Source: Enterobacter wuhouensis
GTDB lineage: Bacteria; Pseudomonadota; Gammaproteobacteria; Enterobacterales; Enterobacteriaceae
NCBI RefSeq assembly: GCF_004331265.1
Contig: NZ_SJOO01000004.1
Coordinates: 372,001 to 436,000 of the forward strand
Length of the DNA: 64,000 nt
Direction of reading: 5' to 3'
The notes under the pieces were generated by a model. The model was not told the DNA's origin. It saw nothing but the letters and a program-made list of their open reading frames with translations, and searched no databases. Numbering within the stretch: the first letter of the stretch is position 1; each line of letters begins with the position of its first letter. The position numbers were made by a program, and so were the translations under genes. Of this stretch, positions 1-10,900 are shown in pieces.

Positions 1-1569
1 CTGTCGCGTCTCTTCTGTAGTCCGGTAGTTAATTTTCAGTTTTTTACTACGACGCCCACGAACATTAATCCCACACTGACCGAGCACGACTTTATTGCGG
101 TAAATACGCTGATGTCCATCACCCACGATAAAGAGATCGTTAGGAGACTCTGGAACCAGGCTACGAATAAGGGTAAAGGCCGGTGCGCCTATATCCTGAG
201 CTTCATCGACTACAATACTGCTATAAGGCAATTGCACCTGTTTTTCTTTAAACAGAATGATTGCCTCATGCATGGCATCTCCCATCTCTCGCAGTTTGGC
301 TCGCGCCATTTGTGCCCGGAACTCTTCAAACACAGGCCAGATTTTCGCGCGCTGAATACGTGATAACGCCGTGCCACGACCAATACGGCTCACCTTCAGA
401 TATTCTTCACGACTGTAAACTGCATTCGGCTGAACAACACGTTGCCACTCTTCAGAATAAAAGTTTTCCGGTAAACCCAGTTCAGCAGGGACTTGCTGCA
501 AGGCATAGTTCCAGCATTTACGTCGCCCTTCATCGCTGTCATACACCACGCGGAAATCATATCCATGGCGTTTCAGTTGCTCGCTCATCCAGGCATCAAT
601 GTTAACAACTTCAATACGCGCCATCTCCTCACGACTACACAAACGCTGGAGGTTGGCGCGAATATCCGCCGCCAGGTTACGGGTGAAGGTTGTGAACAGA
701 ACTTTTTTACCGGGTTTATCGGCCAGGCGTTGGGATAACCAACGAGCACGATGCATCGCAACAACTGTTTTTCCCGTGCCTGCACCACCCAATACACGTA
801 CCGGACCATTTGCCGGAGACTCCACCAGTTTTCGCTGGCTCGGGTGCAGGAATACACGCCATTTTTCCAGTGGCGCATTGAGCATTTGCAGTAGCTCCTG
901 TTCATTTTCAACGACATGGAAACGACGTTTACTTCTCTCAATTGCCTCAATAAAGTCCTTGGTATCAACAGGCTCATCACGGTGATCGTTAAACTCCTCC
1001 AGCACTTCCTGGTAATCCAGACCTTCTGCCAGCCAGTGTAGGGGCTCCCAGGCTTCTGCAGGCATCACGCTTTCCAGCTGATTCAGCCCTGTGGTATCCA
1101 CAAGAGCCATCACCTGCTCAATAAACACAGGAGGAACACCCAGCGCGAGGATCTGCTCTGCCGTATACGCAGCAAAGAGTTTGGGTTTATCAACAACAGT
1201 CGGCTCGGGGGTAGGTTTGATATAGCTGGTATCAATCACCTGAATCGCACCGGTTACCGGGTGAATCGCACATTCGTGTCGCCGCGCCCAGTCGTAGGCT
1301 TCGTCATGCTTATCCACCCACATCAGCATATACAGAGCACCCTGCTCAGGTTTCAGGACGATCCCCCGGTAGGTTTGGTCTATACGCACGGAATGCACAT
1401 TATTGCTGCGTGCATCGTGGATCTTTTCGTAGTTCAGCCCATTACTCGTCGGATCCTGGCGGAACTTAGAGATGAATTCCTGGACCTTTTTTTGCTGCGC
1501 TTTAGGAATCCGCGCAAAAGCCCCCAGAAAACCATCAGAAAGTGCCACCTTTGGCGTTGGAATCGTCAT
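1..1569 (-). CDS. SF1 (UvrD-type) helicase with RelE-like N-terminal domain, partial
   Basis: The C-terminus runs off the left edge; 523 residues are present. Residues 1-90 read like a RelE/ParE-superfamily domain: a helical start followed by SVRID-x-YRGIV, LYMLMWVDKHDEAYDWA. From about residue 230 it is a superfamily 1 helicase: Walker A GGAGTGKT near 265, FTTFTRNLA, DEAQD near 455, FIVGDGHQRIY, and KLKINYRTT. Motifs V and VI would lie outside the window. The start ATG overlaps the stop of the upstream 2,113-residue gene as ATGA, with a GGAGGTGA ribosome site, so it is translationally coupled. A role in a multi-helicase phage defence operon is inferred from context. Whether the RelE-like part is a nuclease or only a structural domain cannot be told from sequence alone. 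Confidence 0.85.
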   Translation of the reverse strand, partial: MTIPTPKVALSDGFLGAFARIPKAQQKKVQEFISKFRQDPTSNGLNYEKIHDARSNNVHSVRIDQTYRGIVLKPEQGALYMLMWVDKHDEAYDWARRHECAIHPVTGAIQVIDTSYIKPTPEPTVVDKPKLFAAYTAEQILALGVPPVFIEQVMALVDTTGLNQLESVMPAEAWEPLHWLAEGLDYQEVLEEFNDHRDEPVDTKDFIEAIERSKRRFHVVENEQELLQMLNAPLEKWRVFLHPSQRKLVESPANGPVRVLGGAGTGKTVVAMHRARWLSQRLADKPGKKVLFTTFTRNLAADIRANLQRLCSREEMARIEVVNIDAWMSEQLKRHGYDFRVVYDSDEGRRKCWNYALQQVPAELGLPENFYSEEWQRVVQPNAVYSREEYLKVSRIGRGTALSRIQRAKIWPVFEEFRAQMARAKLREMGDAMHEAIILFKEKQVQLPYSSIVVDEAQDIGAPAFTLIRSLVPESPNDLFIVGDGHQRIYRNKVVLGQCGINVRGRRSKKLKINYRTTEETRQ

Positions 1570-4500
1570 TTGTCACCTCCGGACAGATGCTGCAATGTAT
1601 TTTCGTCAATTGGCCCGAATGCAACGTGCCAACCCTTACTTGCGAATAAAGCAGTAAACTCCTGATTATCAATAATCAAGGCTTGCTTTTGTAATGGCCA
1701 GGCGAGATCGGCTTCTGCAATAATTTCGCCATCGTCATCCTGCAATTCATATCCAACCGTCGGTGCCGGAAGCGATAACGACTGAAGCAAAGCGATTTCT
1801 TCTGCGCCCAATAAGCCAAACTCAAGTATTTCTGCCCAGCTCTCGTCAGGCTGAATATCCACTACAACCGAAGTCTGCATTTTTACCGTTTCAGCCTCCT
1901 GCGGTAAATGAACCGCTTTACGGCTGGTAAATGTCATATCTGGCAGGAACTGCAGTAAATTCACCATCCACCAGAAACCGTTAAATCCGGCTTCATAGCC
2001 ATCATCCTGGGAATAACGATCGTCAAAGCAAATATGCAGCCTCAACCAATTTCGCATTTGTTCAATGCTTGTCGTTGATTTAATGGCTTGTTGCGGTACA
2101 ACAGCTGCCAGCTCAATGAACTGTTGTGATGAACTACAGCTATCCAGTAAACCACCAAATACAAAAGGTTCATCAGGCAAAAGTGCATTCAACCGATAAG
2201 CGGGAGCGTTCTCCTGCATTTCATAGGCGTACTTTTGTTTGGCTCCAGTATCCTGCGACTTTTTAGGATCCAGCCACACCCAAGCAAAGGCAGCAGCCAT
2301 TTTCTGCCATAGCAGAGTTTTATTACCGGGATCAGAGAGATAATCGAGTAGCAGTGCAAAACTGTTTCTCTCCCGGAATGAACCTTCAAGCGTAGCAAAG
2401 TTTGTATCATGGAACAGGTTATAAAACTTAGGCTGTTTCATATCCGGATTATGGCCAAGCCCCATAACATTCTGTACATGTTTAATGCCTTGTTCTTGAA
2501 GGTCAGCCCAGGTCAGTGTCCATACCCAAAAATTACCGCTGTCTTTAATCGCCTGCCGTTTTTGGACATCATCCGACACGCTATCTTTATGAAAAGCAAA
2601 ACCATCCAGGAAAATTGCTACCGGTTTTATCTTTTCTGACTGCATCAGAGGGTAGAGCACATAATCTGGTCGGCTAAGGATGCCAACCCCTTCTTTAACC
2701 CCTAAATCAATCTGTGCTTTGAGATGCCAGCTCATCGCCGGTTCTGTACGGGTATTAATAATCCAGCCTGCATTCTGATGGGCATAACTCCGGCTCACGA
2801 GAAGATTTTTGTTATCCTGCAGGCAGTGAATGAACCGTTTTTCCAGTTCACTCCCCATCATGGCATCAAGCGAAATGTTTTTGATGGAATCAATAACGCG
2901 TATAGAAGCACTGGCCTTCAGGATTTTCGCCAGTAAGAGACGCGCCTGATCTCTTGATACATACTTCATACGCCCGCGGTCACGGTAAGCGTAAACACAG
3001 CGATAGCAGCCGTCTTTATGCGTATCATGGTTGCAGCTGCATTCCACTAGCGCCTTGTAGGCCAGCTCAAGTAATTTCAGAAGGTTGTCAGGTGTACGCA
3101 TCAATTCTTTGAGTGAGCCAGTCCCCCCTGGTACGGTGTCGTAAATCACCAGATACTGACGCCAGGATTCGCCCTCATTTTCCGGCTCGCGATACACCAC
3201 GCCTTTCAGATGATCCACGTTACCTTTGAAGTAATGTTTAAGCCCAAGCTGAATGGCTGCACCCAGGGAGGCTTCCACCACGCGATCGTTGCTGTAGCTG
3301 GTCACTGGCAGCAGGATACGCAATGCCTCAGATTCCAGTTGGCGATAAAGGTAGAGATAATCTTCAAACTTCGCTTTTTCGGGTTCAGCGCGATATTTAC
3401 AGCTCAGGTCATGACGAGGTTCATGATCGCGAGGGCGCTGCACCATGCCGCAGCCGAGGCAAACTTTAAACCCGGTGCGTTTCTTTGCCTCTCCTGCGAT
3501 CATCAGTTCATTGGCATCATCCGCCATTTTGCCAAAGTTGATATCTCGCAGAGTCACTTTGCTCAAAAACTCAAAGCCAAACGGGATTTCTCCTTCATCA
3601 ATGGCATAAGCGGCCGATACATCCTCTTTTTCGAAGCTGACCAGCAGCTGTCGCTGGAAGAATGCCGGTTCTCGGCTATCGCTCTCATCACTGATCTGGC
3701 TGTCCCGGGCGCTTGAGCGGGCATAAACCTGGCGAAGCTTCAGTAACGTCGTTTTTTGTCCGGCATCAGCCCAACCTGGTGTGCCGCATTTAGGGCAGTA
3801 TTTATGCTGATCGCCGGTCTGATCGATATTCTCGCTGTAGTTACAGTGGCTGCAAATACGCCAGTTTTCAGGCTCAGACAATTTAAGATCAATCTGTTCG
3901 ATTTCAACTTTATGCCCGCCCGCATAGAAGTTATTCAACGGGGCCAGTTCAGCCAGCGCCGTTGATGCCGGACGTTCGTATTCGTAGGTCGTGTTCTGAT
4001 ACTCACGCGTCTCCCCACCGTCTTTACGCCGCCACAGCACAGAACGCAGCGTAATACCGGCCTCCGGGAAGGCATAGTTGGGAAGTAATCCTTCATCGGT
4101 GAGGAAATTAAGCGTTTGCTTGTTATTGATCTGGTTCACCAGGGCCATCAGCGCCTGACGTTCCGAAGTCAACTCGCGCATATCGCTGTCAAAGTTTTGA
4201 TCGTGCGGATCGCTCTCTAGCTTGTCGATACTGCGCTTGAGTTTATCAATCCGGGAACGCAACGATTTGCGATCTTCCACCAGCAGTTTTAATGCTTGTT
4301 CGATACGTTGAACCAGAGAACGCTGCCCTGATGCCCCTTGCAAATATGACAGTAACTGTAGACGAGTGTCTTCCGTAAGATCAGGGAAGATGGATGAGAA
4401 CTGCTGAGCAATATACACATGATGCTGATCAATATAACGCAGGAAGTTATAAGGGAACCCAGACTTGTGTCCAAACTCCAGCTCGTCCAGCATCTGCTTC

Positions 4501-7500
4501 ACGTTTTTGCTGATAGCAGATGCCGGGACGCCGGTTTTCACCCAGTTGTCCATGCAGAATGCAGCCAGCTGACGCTCCAGGATAGCCGTTGCGTTCAGGA
4601 ACACACCAGGGGCCTGTACCTGCCCTTGCATCATCTCCAGAGGCTCTTCAAAGAAGAACTGATCGTGCGGGTTCCCCTCAGCCACAGTGATGTTAAGTGC
4701 ATTGCCGTCTTTACGCCCGGCACGACCAATACGCTGTAAGTAATTAGCCTGCGCGGGTGGAACAGAACAGAGTAATACCGTAGAAAGGTCACCCACATCG
4801 ATACCCATCTCCAGCGTCGGTGTTGCCGAAAGCAGGTTGATATTCCATGGCTGATTACCGCGGTAGAACGATTGTTCCGTAGCCTCACGATCTTCACGGC
4901 TCAGTAATCCGGTATGCTCTGCCCCCTGAACACGAGCGATGTCCATATTATCCCAGTGCCAGGTCACTGTATTTTCAGTTTCCTGATAGCGGCCTTCACA
5001 GCGCAGAGAAAGACATGGCGCGTTTCGCCAGTGCCACCCCTGATCGGCCGGTGCCCGAACAACCTCACGACAGCAAGAGCAGTTTAGCTGAACAACATCG
5101 CGGCTCACCACCAGCGCCGAAGGTACTAGCCCCCATGCTTCTTTGCCTTTTGTATCAAAATCTTTTACCAACCCGGCCATTTTCAGTGCCGCAAACAGAC
5201 GTCGTAAAACCGTCTCTGCCAGGCTGCTGATAAACAGATTATTACCGTTGCTGAGTGTGCGGTTGATCCAATGCTGATACCAGCTGGGGTTGGATTTCGC
5301 ACCAATCAATCGATGGAAGCCATTTATTTTTTCAAACGAGGCATAGGCCGGTTTACGCGTTTTCGGACCAATAGATGGCATATAGCGTGAAGTTCGCTCC
5401 TTCTGCGTCATCATAAAGGTCTTACCCTCACGACGATAACTTTCGAACGCCGGATGCAGAACAGCTCCCGCCTGCCGCTGATGCCAAAGAACGCCAATAA
5501 CCAGGTGTGCCACCTGCTCAACGCTGACCCCAACCATTTCATCACCCAGCTCTTCGACAAGCTGTTGGTGAAGCGCCGTTATCGCTGAATTGAAACGTGC
5601 AACATCAATTCCTGCAGCTGCGTAACCGGTGGCCTCCAGCGTACGTCCAATTCGTGCGCGTAGGGTAAATTCGCTGTATACCTCCCAGTCGAGACGAAGA
5701 GAAACCAGCTCCGGTAAATCGGAACTCTCTGCCAGCTGGCCTTCGTTCTTCAACGTCTGGTAATCGTTCATCCACTGCATGTTGGGCGCGATGAAGCTCG
5801 CGGCAAAATGGGCATCATCCGGTGAACGTTCACGCGTCTGCTGGCAGACACGTGCCGCAAAGGCATCCAACGGTAACGTTTCTTTTTCACCCAACACGCT
5901 GGCGATTTGTCCGCGTACCATCAACGGCCAGGTTCGGGCGGTAAAGAAACTGGCGCGGTGTGCGGCATCCTGTACCGAGTCAGAAAACGTAATCAGTTTT
6001 TTATGTTCGTTGAACTGGCTGCCATAAAGCTGATGGATCATCACCGCCGACAGGCTGGCTGCCTGTGACCCAAGAATCGAAATACCCTGTTTGCTGTTGC
6101 AGTACGGGCATTCGTTGGCAAATTCCAGCTCATCCTTACGCTCTTTGAGCATATCCGGGATAAGTACTTGTAGCAGACCAGTATGGCCACAATGCCCGCA
6201 CTGCACGTTAGATTGCTTATTGAGCTTTAAACAGGAAGGGCACAGCTTCTGGTGAACACCGCTGACAGGTTTATCGTTGTTATCCGGGAAGGCCAATACA
6301 ATAGAACGGCCTTTTTCGAAGAACTGACGATAAATACCGTCCAGATCAGTTTCGAGTTGAACGCTCTGACCATGGCGCAGGCTCGCCCACCCGGTAGCAT
6401 GGCAGTCACGACAGTGAATAACGGGAAGATAATGTTCGCGATCTTCCACCGCGACATCATCAGCAAAAACAAGCTTAGGTGTTTTTGACACGCTGGCAAC
6501 CAGGCGGCGCATCTCGCGCAACCACAGCTGAGAACGTAGTTGCACAAAAGGCAGTACGGGCCGCGCTTTGTTCACCTGTAGGCGCTTTTCCCGATCTTCC
6601 TGTTTTTCTGGAACCTCCAGGCGTGCCTGGGCAATTAGTGCCAGAATGCTTTGCAGCACGCGGGTTGCATGCCCGGCGCTTTCCGCCAGCATCACCTGGA
6701 GATTTTCCAGGCACTGCTGTTCCGACAAAATTCCCCCCTGCAAATCCTCAAGGAGTACGTGCAGGATGCTGTGGCGACGTAACAATGAGCCCAACTCAAT
6801 ACGCTTTTCACGTCCGAGATCGCTGTCCAGATCGGCAGGTAATTGCAGTGAACTATCCGGAAACCATAGTGGAATTTGTCCGTTCAGATAATCTACCGGG
6901 CTGGCGTACGTTTGCGGATCCAGCGCCGCGCTGACATCCTGTCCCGGATACTGACTGTACTCGATGGTATAACCTTGCAGATACTCTGCCGCCGTGTAGC
7001 GATCTTCGCGAATAACCGCGTCATCGCTAAACGGCTGATCAAAGATCGTTTTCGCATAATCGAGTAGTTGCCCCAGTTCGTCACCTACGGTAGCCGACGT
7101 TCCCACACAGGCAAAACGCTTGTCATCAACACCGATATGATGCTTTAAGCGGCGCACCAGACAGGCCAGATCCGACCCCTGCGCACCATCAAACGTATGC
7201 AGTTCATCCACCACCAGATAACGCAGTGACCCTGGCTGGTTATAGCGCCAGAGCTTCTGATCGCCGGGGCGCATCAGCAGGTAATCCAGCATCTTATAGT
7301 TGGTCAGCAGGATATCCGGTGGGTTCTCGCGCAGGGTATGTTTGCAGGTGATGACTTTATCCGCAGACATCTTTTTGCTGGGCTCGATTTCACTGTCGCC
7401 GACAAACAGCCCGACAGTCACTTTGCCATGTAGTTGCGGATCGCTGGCGATGGTTTTAGCGAAACGGCTGGCCTGATCGGTTGCCAGGGCGTTCATTGGA

Positions 7501-7907
7501 TAAATGATGATCGCTTTAACACCGGCCTCTGATGCCCCAGCACAATGGTTAAGCAGCGGGAACATAAAACATTCCGTTTTACCGGAACCCGTCCCGGTCG
7601 CCACCAGCGTCGGCTGAGGCGTCTCGATACCCAGGCGCTGAAACGCCTGCGCCTGATGCGCGTGCGGTGGGAACGGCAGCGTCAGGTAAGGGAAGAAGTT
7701 CAGCGGTAAGTCACTTTTACGAAACGGCAGCTGAGCGGAAAGATACGGCCCTTTCAGCAGCGTTTCCGGCTGGGACAGAAATTGCTCCAGCATAGAGACG
7801 TTATTGTTTTCTTCACCGTTAAACAGCGGGCTGTTAAGCGGAAAGGCAGCCCGTAAAAAGGAAGCAACGCTGTCGGCAACCTGCCGACTAACAACGGAAG
7901 GCAGCAT
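1566..7907 (-). CDS. Giant DEAD-type helicase with DUF1998 and possible C-terminal nuclease (DrmA/DrmB- or DruE-like)
   Basis: 2,113 residues. Superfamily 2 helicase motifs: GTGSGKT near 106, NYKMLDYLLMR, DELH near 233, GTSAT near 270, then LSATPTLEMGIDVGDL and QRIGRAGR near 1059. Several zinc-binding Cys clusters follow the first RecA domain and recur in the C-terminal half (CSHC...CPKC, CLGC). The DUF1998 signature DTVPGGTG (near 1592) and CNHDTHKDGCYRC (near 1631) is clear. Near 1746-1780, RPDYVL followed by FLDGFAFHK and KRQAI resembles a Vsr/PD-(D/E)xK-type nuclease core; that reading is inference. In DISARM the helicase (DrmA) and DUF1998 (DrmB) parts are separate proteins; Druantia DruE is a single large protein of this general kind. 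The start overlaps the methylase stop as TGATG. Confidence 0.85.
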   Translation of the reverse strand: MLPSVVSRQVADSVASFLRAAFPLNSPLFNGEENNNVSMLEQFLSQPETLLKGPYLSAQLPFRKSDLPLNFFPYLTLPFPPHAHQAQAFQRLGIETPQPTLVATGTGSGKTECFMFPLLNHCAGASEAGVKAIIIYPMNALATDQASRFAKTIASDPQLHGKVTVGLFVGDSEIEPSKKMSADKVITCKHTLRENPPDILLTNYKMLDYLLMRPGDQKLWRYNQPGSLRYLVVDELHTFDGAQGSDLACLVRRLKHHIGVDDKRFACVGTSATVGDELGQLLDYAKTIFDQPFSDDAVIREDRYTAAEYLQGYTIEYSQYPGQDVSAALDPQTYASPVDYLNGQIPLWFPDSSLQLPADLDSDLGREKRIELGSLLRRHSILHVLLEDLQGGILSEQQCLENLQVMLAESAGHATRVLQSILALIAQARLEVPEKQEDREKRLQVNKARPVLPFVQLRSQLWLREMRRLVASVSKTPKLVFADDVAVEDREHYLPVIHCRDCHATGWASLRHGQSVQLETDLDGIYRQFFEKGRSIVLAFPDNNDKPVSGVHQKLCPSCLKLNKQSNVQCGHCGHTGLLQVLIPDMLKERKDELEFANECPYCNSKQGISILGSQAASLSAVMIHQLYGSQFNEHKKLITFSDSVQDAAHRASFFTARTWPLMVRGQIASVLGEKETLPLDAFAARVCQQTRERSPDDAHFAASFIAPNMQWMNDYQTLKNEGQLAESSDLPELVSLRLDWEVYSEFTLRARIGRTLEATGYAAAGIDVARFNSAITALHQQLVEELGDEMVGVSVEQVAHLVIGVLWHQRQAGAVLHPAFESYRREGKTFMMTQKERTSRYMPSIGPKTRKPAYASFEKINGFHRLIGAKSNPSWYQHWINRTLSNGNNLFISSLAETVLRRLFAALKMAGLVKDFDTKGKEAWGLVPSALVVSRDVVQLNCSCCREVVRAPADQGWHWRNAPCLSLRCEGRYQETENTVTWHWDNMDIARVQGAEHTGLLSREDREATEQSFYRGNQPWNINLLSATPTLEMGIDVGDLSTVLLCSVPPAQANYLQRIGRAGRKDGNALNITVAEGNPHDQFFFEEPLEMMQGQVQAPGVFLNATAILERQLAAFCMDNWVKTGVPASAISKNVKQMLDELEFGHKSGFPYNFLRYIDQHHVYIAQQFSSIFPDLTEDTRLQLLSYLQGASGQRSLVQRIEQALKLLVEDRKSLRSRIDKLKRSIDKLESDPHDQNFDSDMRELTSERQALMALVNQINNKQTLNFLTDEGLLPNYAFPEAGITLRSVLWRRKDGGETREYQNTTYEYERPASTALAELAPLNNFYAGGHKVEIEQIDLKLSEPENWRICSHCNYSENIDQTGDQHKYCPKCGTPGWADAGQKTTLLKLRQVYARSSARDSQISDESDSREPAFFQRQLLVSFEKEDVSAAYAIDEGEIPFGFEFLSKVTLRDINFGKMADDANELMIAGEAKKRTGFKVCLGCGMVQRPRDHEPRHDLSCKYRAEPEKAKFEDYLYLYRQLESEALRILLPVTSYSNDRVVEASLGAAIQLGLKHYFKGNVDHLKGVVYREPENEGESWRQYLVIYDTVPGGTGSLKELMRTPDNLLKLLELAYKALVECSCNHDTHKDGCYRCVYAYRDRGRMKYVSRDQARLLLAKILKASASIRVIDSIKNISLDAMMGSELEKRFIHCLQDNKNLLVSRSYAHQNAGWIINTRTEPAMSWHLKAQIDLGVKEGVGILSRPDYVLYPLMQSEKIKPVAIFLDGFAFHKDSVSDDVQKRQAIKDSGNFWVWTLTWADLQEQGIKHVQNVMGLGHNPDMKQPKFYNLFHDTNFATLEGSFRERNSFALLLDYLSDPGNKTLLWQKMAAAFAWVWLDPKKSQDTGAKQKYAYEMQENAPAYRLNALLPDEPFVFGGLLDSCSSSQQFIELAAVVPQQAIKSTTSIEQMRNWLRLHICFDDRYSQDDGYEAGFNGFWWMVNLLQFLPDMTFTSRKAVHLPQEAETVKMQTSVVVDIQPDESWAEILEFGLLGAEEIALLQSLSLPAPTVGYELQDDDGEIIAEADLAWPLQKQALIIDNQEFTALFASKGWHVAFGPIDENTLQHLSGGDK

Positions 7908-10900
7908 CAGGCGCTCTCCTTATCTTGTGCAAAGAATGCCCAGGCCACTTTATAATCGTCTTCACGGTCAGGTTTGATAAAAGGTGCCTGCCAGACGACG
8001 GTTCGGCGCTCGCCTTCATCGCTGCGGGTATAATCATCAAAAGTGGCGCTAACAGTGCCGGTTTGAAAATGCTTGACATCATCCCAGCCGATGGCTTGAT
8101 CGGTACAGTCGCCACCGGTCCAGTCCGGGCTGTCGACATCAAAGACAAAACCGTTTTTCAGGTCAGCTTTACGCGCGGTACGCGGCAGGCCAACGCCCAC
8201 TAGGCCTTTACTTGGGGTAAAAATAATGCGGCCGTTTTGATCGTACCAGGTGTCCGCTTCGTACTGACGCATGACCGGGAACTGAACGCGATAGATAGTA
8301 AGTAGTTCTTCGAGAGTTAACCCTAGCGCCTGCGCCACCAGCACGTCGATTTCCACCAGCGCCTGACGGCGGCTGTAGTCGGAGCGTAAAGCGCAGTTAC
8401 GCTGCCACTCTGGGGTCAGATTGGCGAAGAAATTCTGAGGGAGCTGTGGGAGATCGCGGCTCCAGCGTTGGGTGTTGAATTCTTGGGTGTAGCAGGATTG
8501 CCAGAGATTAGCATAAGCGGTACCTACACCCATCAATGTTAAGCCACGTGCGACTAACTGCCTTCCAGCTTCGCAGACCAAAGGCATCAGTTTTAGTAAT
8601 TCATCTCTAAAGTTTGATTTACCAGTACTTTTAACCCAAAAATCAAATGCAATGGACAGTGATGCCGTTGTAAATAATGTCAGGCGATGAGTATCGCTGA
8701 AAACCGCCGAAAAACAACCATCTATATGCCCTACTGCAGGTGGTATAAGCGTTGGAATTAGAGTTCTTTCCCCAGACTGGCTCAGCATTTTTCTGGCAAC
8801 GTAACGATAATAATCCGTCACCTTTCTCGGTTCATCTTCACCCGGTTCAGTCCAAGTAACGCGTGGAGTACGTTTGGCATACTCCTGCGCATCACATGCC
8901 GGAATATAGTTAGTGCGAGGCAAATAGTCGTCGGGCAATGTTAGCAAGTCCAGGCAATCATAATCGCTGTTTAACGTACAGTTTTCTCGTGGCGTCTTGT
9001 AGAACGGAGCCCCAACAAAGAAGTGTGGGCCAGACAAGACCCATTGTGATGCATCTTGAGGGAATTGAGTCTTACGTAGTATTGTCCCATCCCTCTGCGC
9101 ATAAGTTTCATCGAACATAACCGTTGAAAAATATTGACCTTGCAAATCACCTAATCGCTTCGGCTGGCTAGCAAATTTCTCCAACACCGCTACAAGTTGT
9201 TCTGCGTGCAAAGCTGGCAGACGAGCCTGCCATGCAGGAGTTCCTTCACTGTCATACAGACGAGCAAATAAAGAGAGCTCCTTTAAACCAATATGAATTA
9301 GCCGTGAACGATGGCCCGATGTATTCCAGGAAACTTTGATTTTGCCTTCAATTTCCTGCTCATCTTTGATACCCGGAACAGGACCAGCGTTGTTGTGTTC
9401 AAACGAGGCATCAATAGCGCTTACTGCGTAAACATTTGACATGTTAATAAAGGACGGCTTTATATTCTGCGGTCCATAGATATTGATACTGAACATCGTT
9501 GCATGATGAACCTCGGCAAAAAGGCTCAATTCATTATGAAATTGAAAATGCGCCCTCAGCCTCGGATATACCGACGCACGCAGCTGCCCACCTTTTGGAT
9601 CATCATAAATTCCTTCCGGGTGCAGGAAACCTGCCACGCCTTTCTGCGCCCCTAAGCGCCATGCCTGCGGCAGGAAGCATTTATACAGATTAGTCTGCAC
9701 GCCACGCAGCACCGGGTAGTTCTGCTGCGCATTCAGGAAGTTTTGCATCCCTTCGCAGCCTTCATACTCGCTGCGCCAGGCATTTTCGAGCAGCGGAATT
9801 CGATTGAAGGTTTCATGACGCAATGTCGCCAACTTCGAAGCACTCAATCGGCCTAGAACAAACTCCGGCTCGTAGTCGCCCAGCACACCCGCTTCCTGCC
9901 ATTCCACTTTCAGCCACGGCGGGTTTCCAAGCATCAGGTCAAAACCACCACGCTCGGCGTACAGATCGCAGAATTCCAGATCCCAATGGAAGAAACGGTG
10001 CTGCTTTTTCAGCGCATCAACAATCGCCAGACGCGGCAAATGGCGGAACAGCACATCGGTTTTCAGGCGACCTGCACCGGAAAACAGCGAAGACTCTTCA
10101 CGCACCATGCCCTCGTCGGCAAACAGATCGCCGGTGGCCTGTTCTGTACTTTCTATCACTCTTTCCGTGACGACAATACCGTCGAGCAGAGTCTCCATCT
10201 CCATCAGCCACATACCGCGATCCGGCAGTTCATCCGCTTTGTCGATCGGCCAGAACCACAGCGCGCACCAGTAGTCCATCACCCAGCGCAGTTTCTGATA
10301 GGTACTGTTATCTTCGAGGCGGCCGCTGAAGGTTTCATCTTTGCTGCTTAAAGAAGAGCGAACTTGAGCCGTATTTTCCGCAGGCCATACCGGGTAATTG
10401 TCGGCGGTTTTCTGACGCTCGGCTTTCAGCTGCTGACGAAACGTGTTCCAGAGCGCTTCCACTTTGCCGCTGATGCGCTGCACATCAACAATCTCATGTG
10501 GAGCAAAGCTTTTAGTAAACTCTTTGCGCCAGCTATCCAACGCTTTGAAATCATCCGGATAGCGCTGCTTGACGGTTTTGTCGCTGTAGTTGGCCATGCC
10601 GCTGTCCGGTAGCAGGAAGTGGAAAATCTGCTTCTCTTCGCGTGGAATATTCATCGCCAGCTCGGCTGGCTCGCTGTTAAGCCAGCTCGGATCTTTCGCT
10701 TTTTTGTAGGTCAGTTCGCTCTTGTTGAACACCTGACGCCGCGCCCCAACCAGCGAGTTGCCGCAGTGCAGCTGGTAGCCAAACCACGGTACAAATGCAT
10801 CGCCGCTGATGGCATTCAGCCACAGCGACACTTCCGCCAGTTCCACCGCCACCGGGTTCAAGTCCACGCCGAATACGTTGTTGTCGGCAATGTACATTTT

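Noticed and set aside
1260..1569. RelE-like segment as a free toxin gene
   Set aside because: It is in frame with the helicase with no stop between them, and no antitoxin gene adjoins it.
1566..7907. Firm naming as Druantia DruE or DISARM DrmA/DrmB
   Set aside because: Domain content fits both loosely; without alignment the name cannot be decided, so no symbol was given.
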